Assembly: GCF_004114915.1 (NCBI RefSeq)
Contig: NZ_CP022219.1
Location: 1,828,501 to 1,892,500, forward strand
Reading direction: 5' to 3'
DNA length: 64,000 nucleotides
Source of the DNA: Bradyrhizobium guangxiense
Lineage (GTDB): Bacteria > Pseudomonadota > Alphaproteobacteria > Rhizobiales > Xanthobacteraceae
Every line of letters begins with the position of its first letter. Within the stretch, counting starts at the first letter, position 1. Under the pieces are notes generated by a model, which was given only the letters and a program-made list of their open reading frames with translations, had not been told where the DNA came from and made no database searches. Of this stretch, positions 63,768 through 64,000 are shown piece by piece. The translations under genes were made by a program, and so were the position numbers.

Positions 63768-64000
63768 GCCAGTCCTCCGTCCTCGCTCTGCAATTCAACT
63801 TGCGACACTTTCCCGGATCGGGCGGAGCAGGGTGATAGGGCAGGGCTTATGACTGCGTTGTTCGCAGACGCCCGCATCCAGGTGCCGCGCAGGTCATACC
63901 GGGAAAATACGGGCATCCGGGGCGACGGTCGATCGATGAACTGCACTAACTCCGACTTGCCATCCGCTTTCCCGCCGATGCCTTTGATCCAGGTCAACAG

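Noticed and set aside
63647..63997. 116-codon minus-strand frame at the window end
   Set aside because: It overlaps the 3' end of the L,D-transpeptidase gene, has no recognisable domain or ribosome site, and cannot be judged without the sequence beyond 64000. The region 63768-64000 is left unassigned.

Overview
The window is high-G+C chromosomal DNA from an alphaproteobacterium, most likely Bradyrhizobium or a close relative. The reasons are the gene content (many acyl-CoA enzymes, a homoprotocatechuate pathway, a CUT1 sugar or glycerophosphodiester importer, several chemoreceptors), GGAG-type ribosome sites before most starts, and gaps filled with palindromic repeats of several families I associate with this genus. 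No rRNA, tRNA, CRISPR array, intact transposase or phage gene was seen. The species assignment is inference.

Layout. Bases 1-9268 are a fatty or aromatic acyl-CoA block: the end of an APH-type phosphotransferase, a DUF6285 protein, an acyl-CoA dehydrogenase, two acyl-CoA ligases, a dienoyl-CoA-reductase-like SDR and three crotonases with different active sites. The phosphotransferase, DUF6285 and dehydrogenase set recalls the lva (levulinate, 4-hydroxyacyl-CoA) module. Bases 9357-14753 hold a rhomboid protease, a YccF membrane protein, a small secreted protein and PEP carboxylase. The carboxylase runs 52 residues past its normal C-terminus into a repeat. Bases 14720-18532 (minus strand) hold a DUF35 protein, a thiolase-like protein, an SDR and an SMP-30 lactonase. 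Bases 18711-22459 (plus strand) hold an amidase, a DUF2848 protein and a pair of 2-oxoglutarate oxygenases, the second being AlkB.

Bases 22582-28991 are a minus-strand homoprotocatechuate meta-cleavage operon (hpaH, hpaF, hpaE, hpaD, a FAH-family gene and a TPP enzyme). It is divergent from the MarR regulator hpaR. An HpaI-type aldolase and a UxaA-type dehydratase follow hpaR. Bases 32487-34287 encode a free PAS protein overlapping a chemoreceptor. Bases 34597-41294 are an overlapping operon of DUF2126 transglutaminase, circularly permuted ATP-grasp/alpha-E protein and a second transglutaminase, a conserved system of unproven function. A GrpB-family gene sits in an A+T-richer patch.

Bases 42191-47316 are a Ugp-like importer ending in a GpdQ-like phosphodiesterase, with a divergent LysR regulator. 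Bases 48590-56197 hold an HD protein, an alpha/beta hydrolase, folE, an HdeD-like protein, an MlrC-like M81 protein and a divergent branched-chain-type binding protein with an ACAD10/11-like dehydrogenase. Bases 56256-62143 are less G+C rich and hold an AraC regulator overlapping a small gene, a chemoreceptor ending in PilZ, and a membrane PAS-GGDEF diguanylate cyclase. The window ends with a tiny secreted protein and an L,D-transpeptidase.
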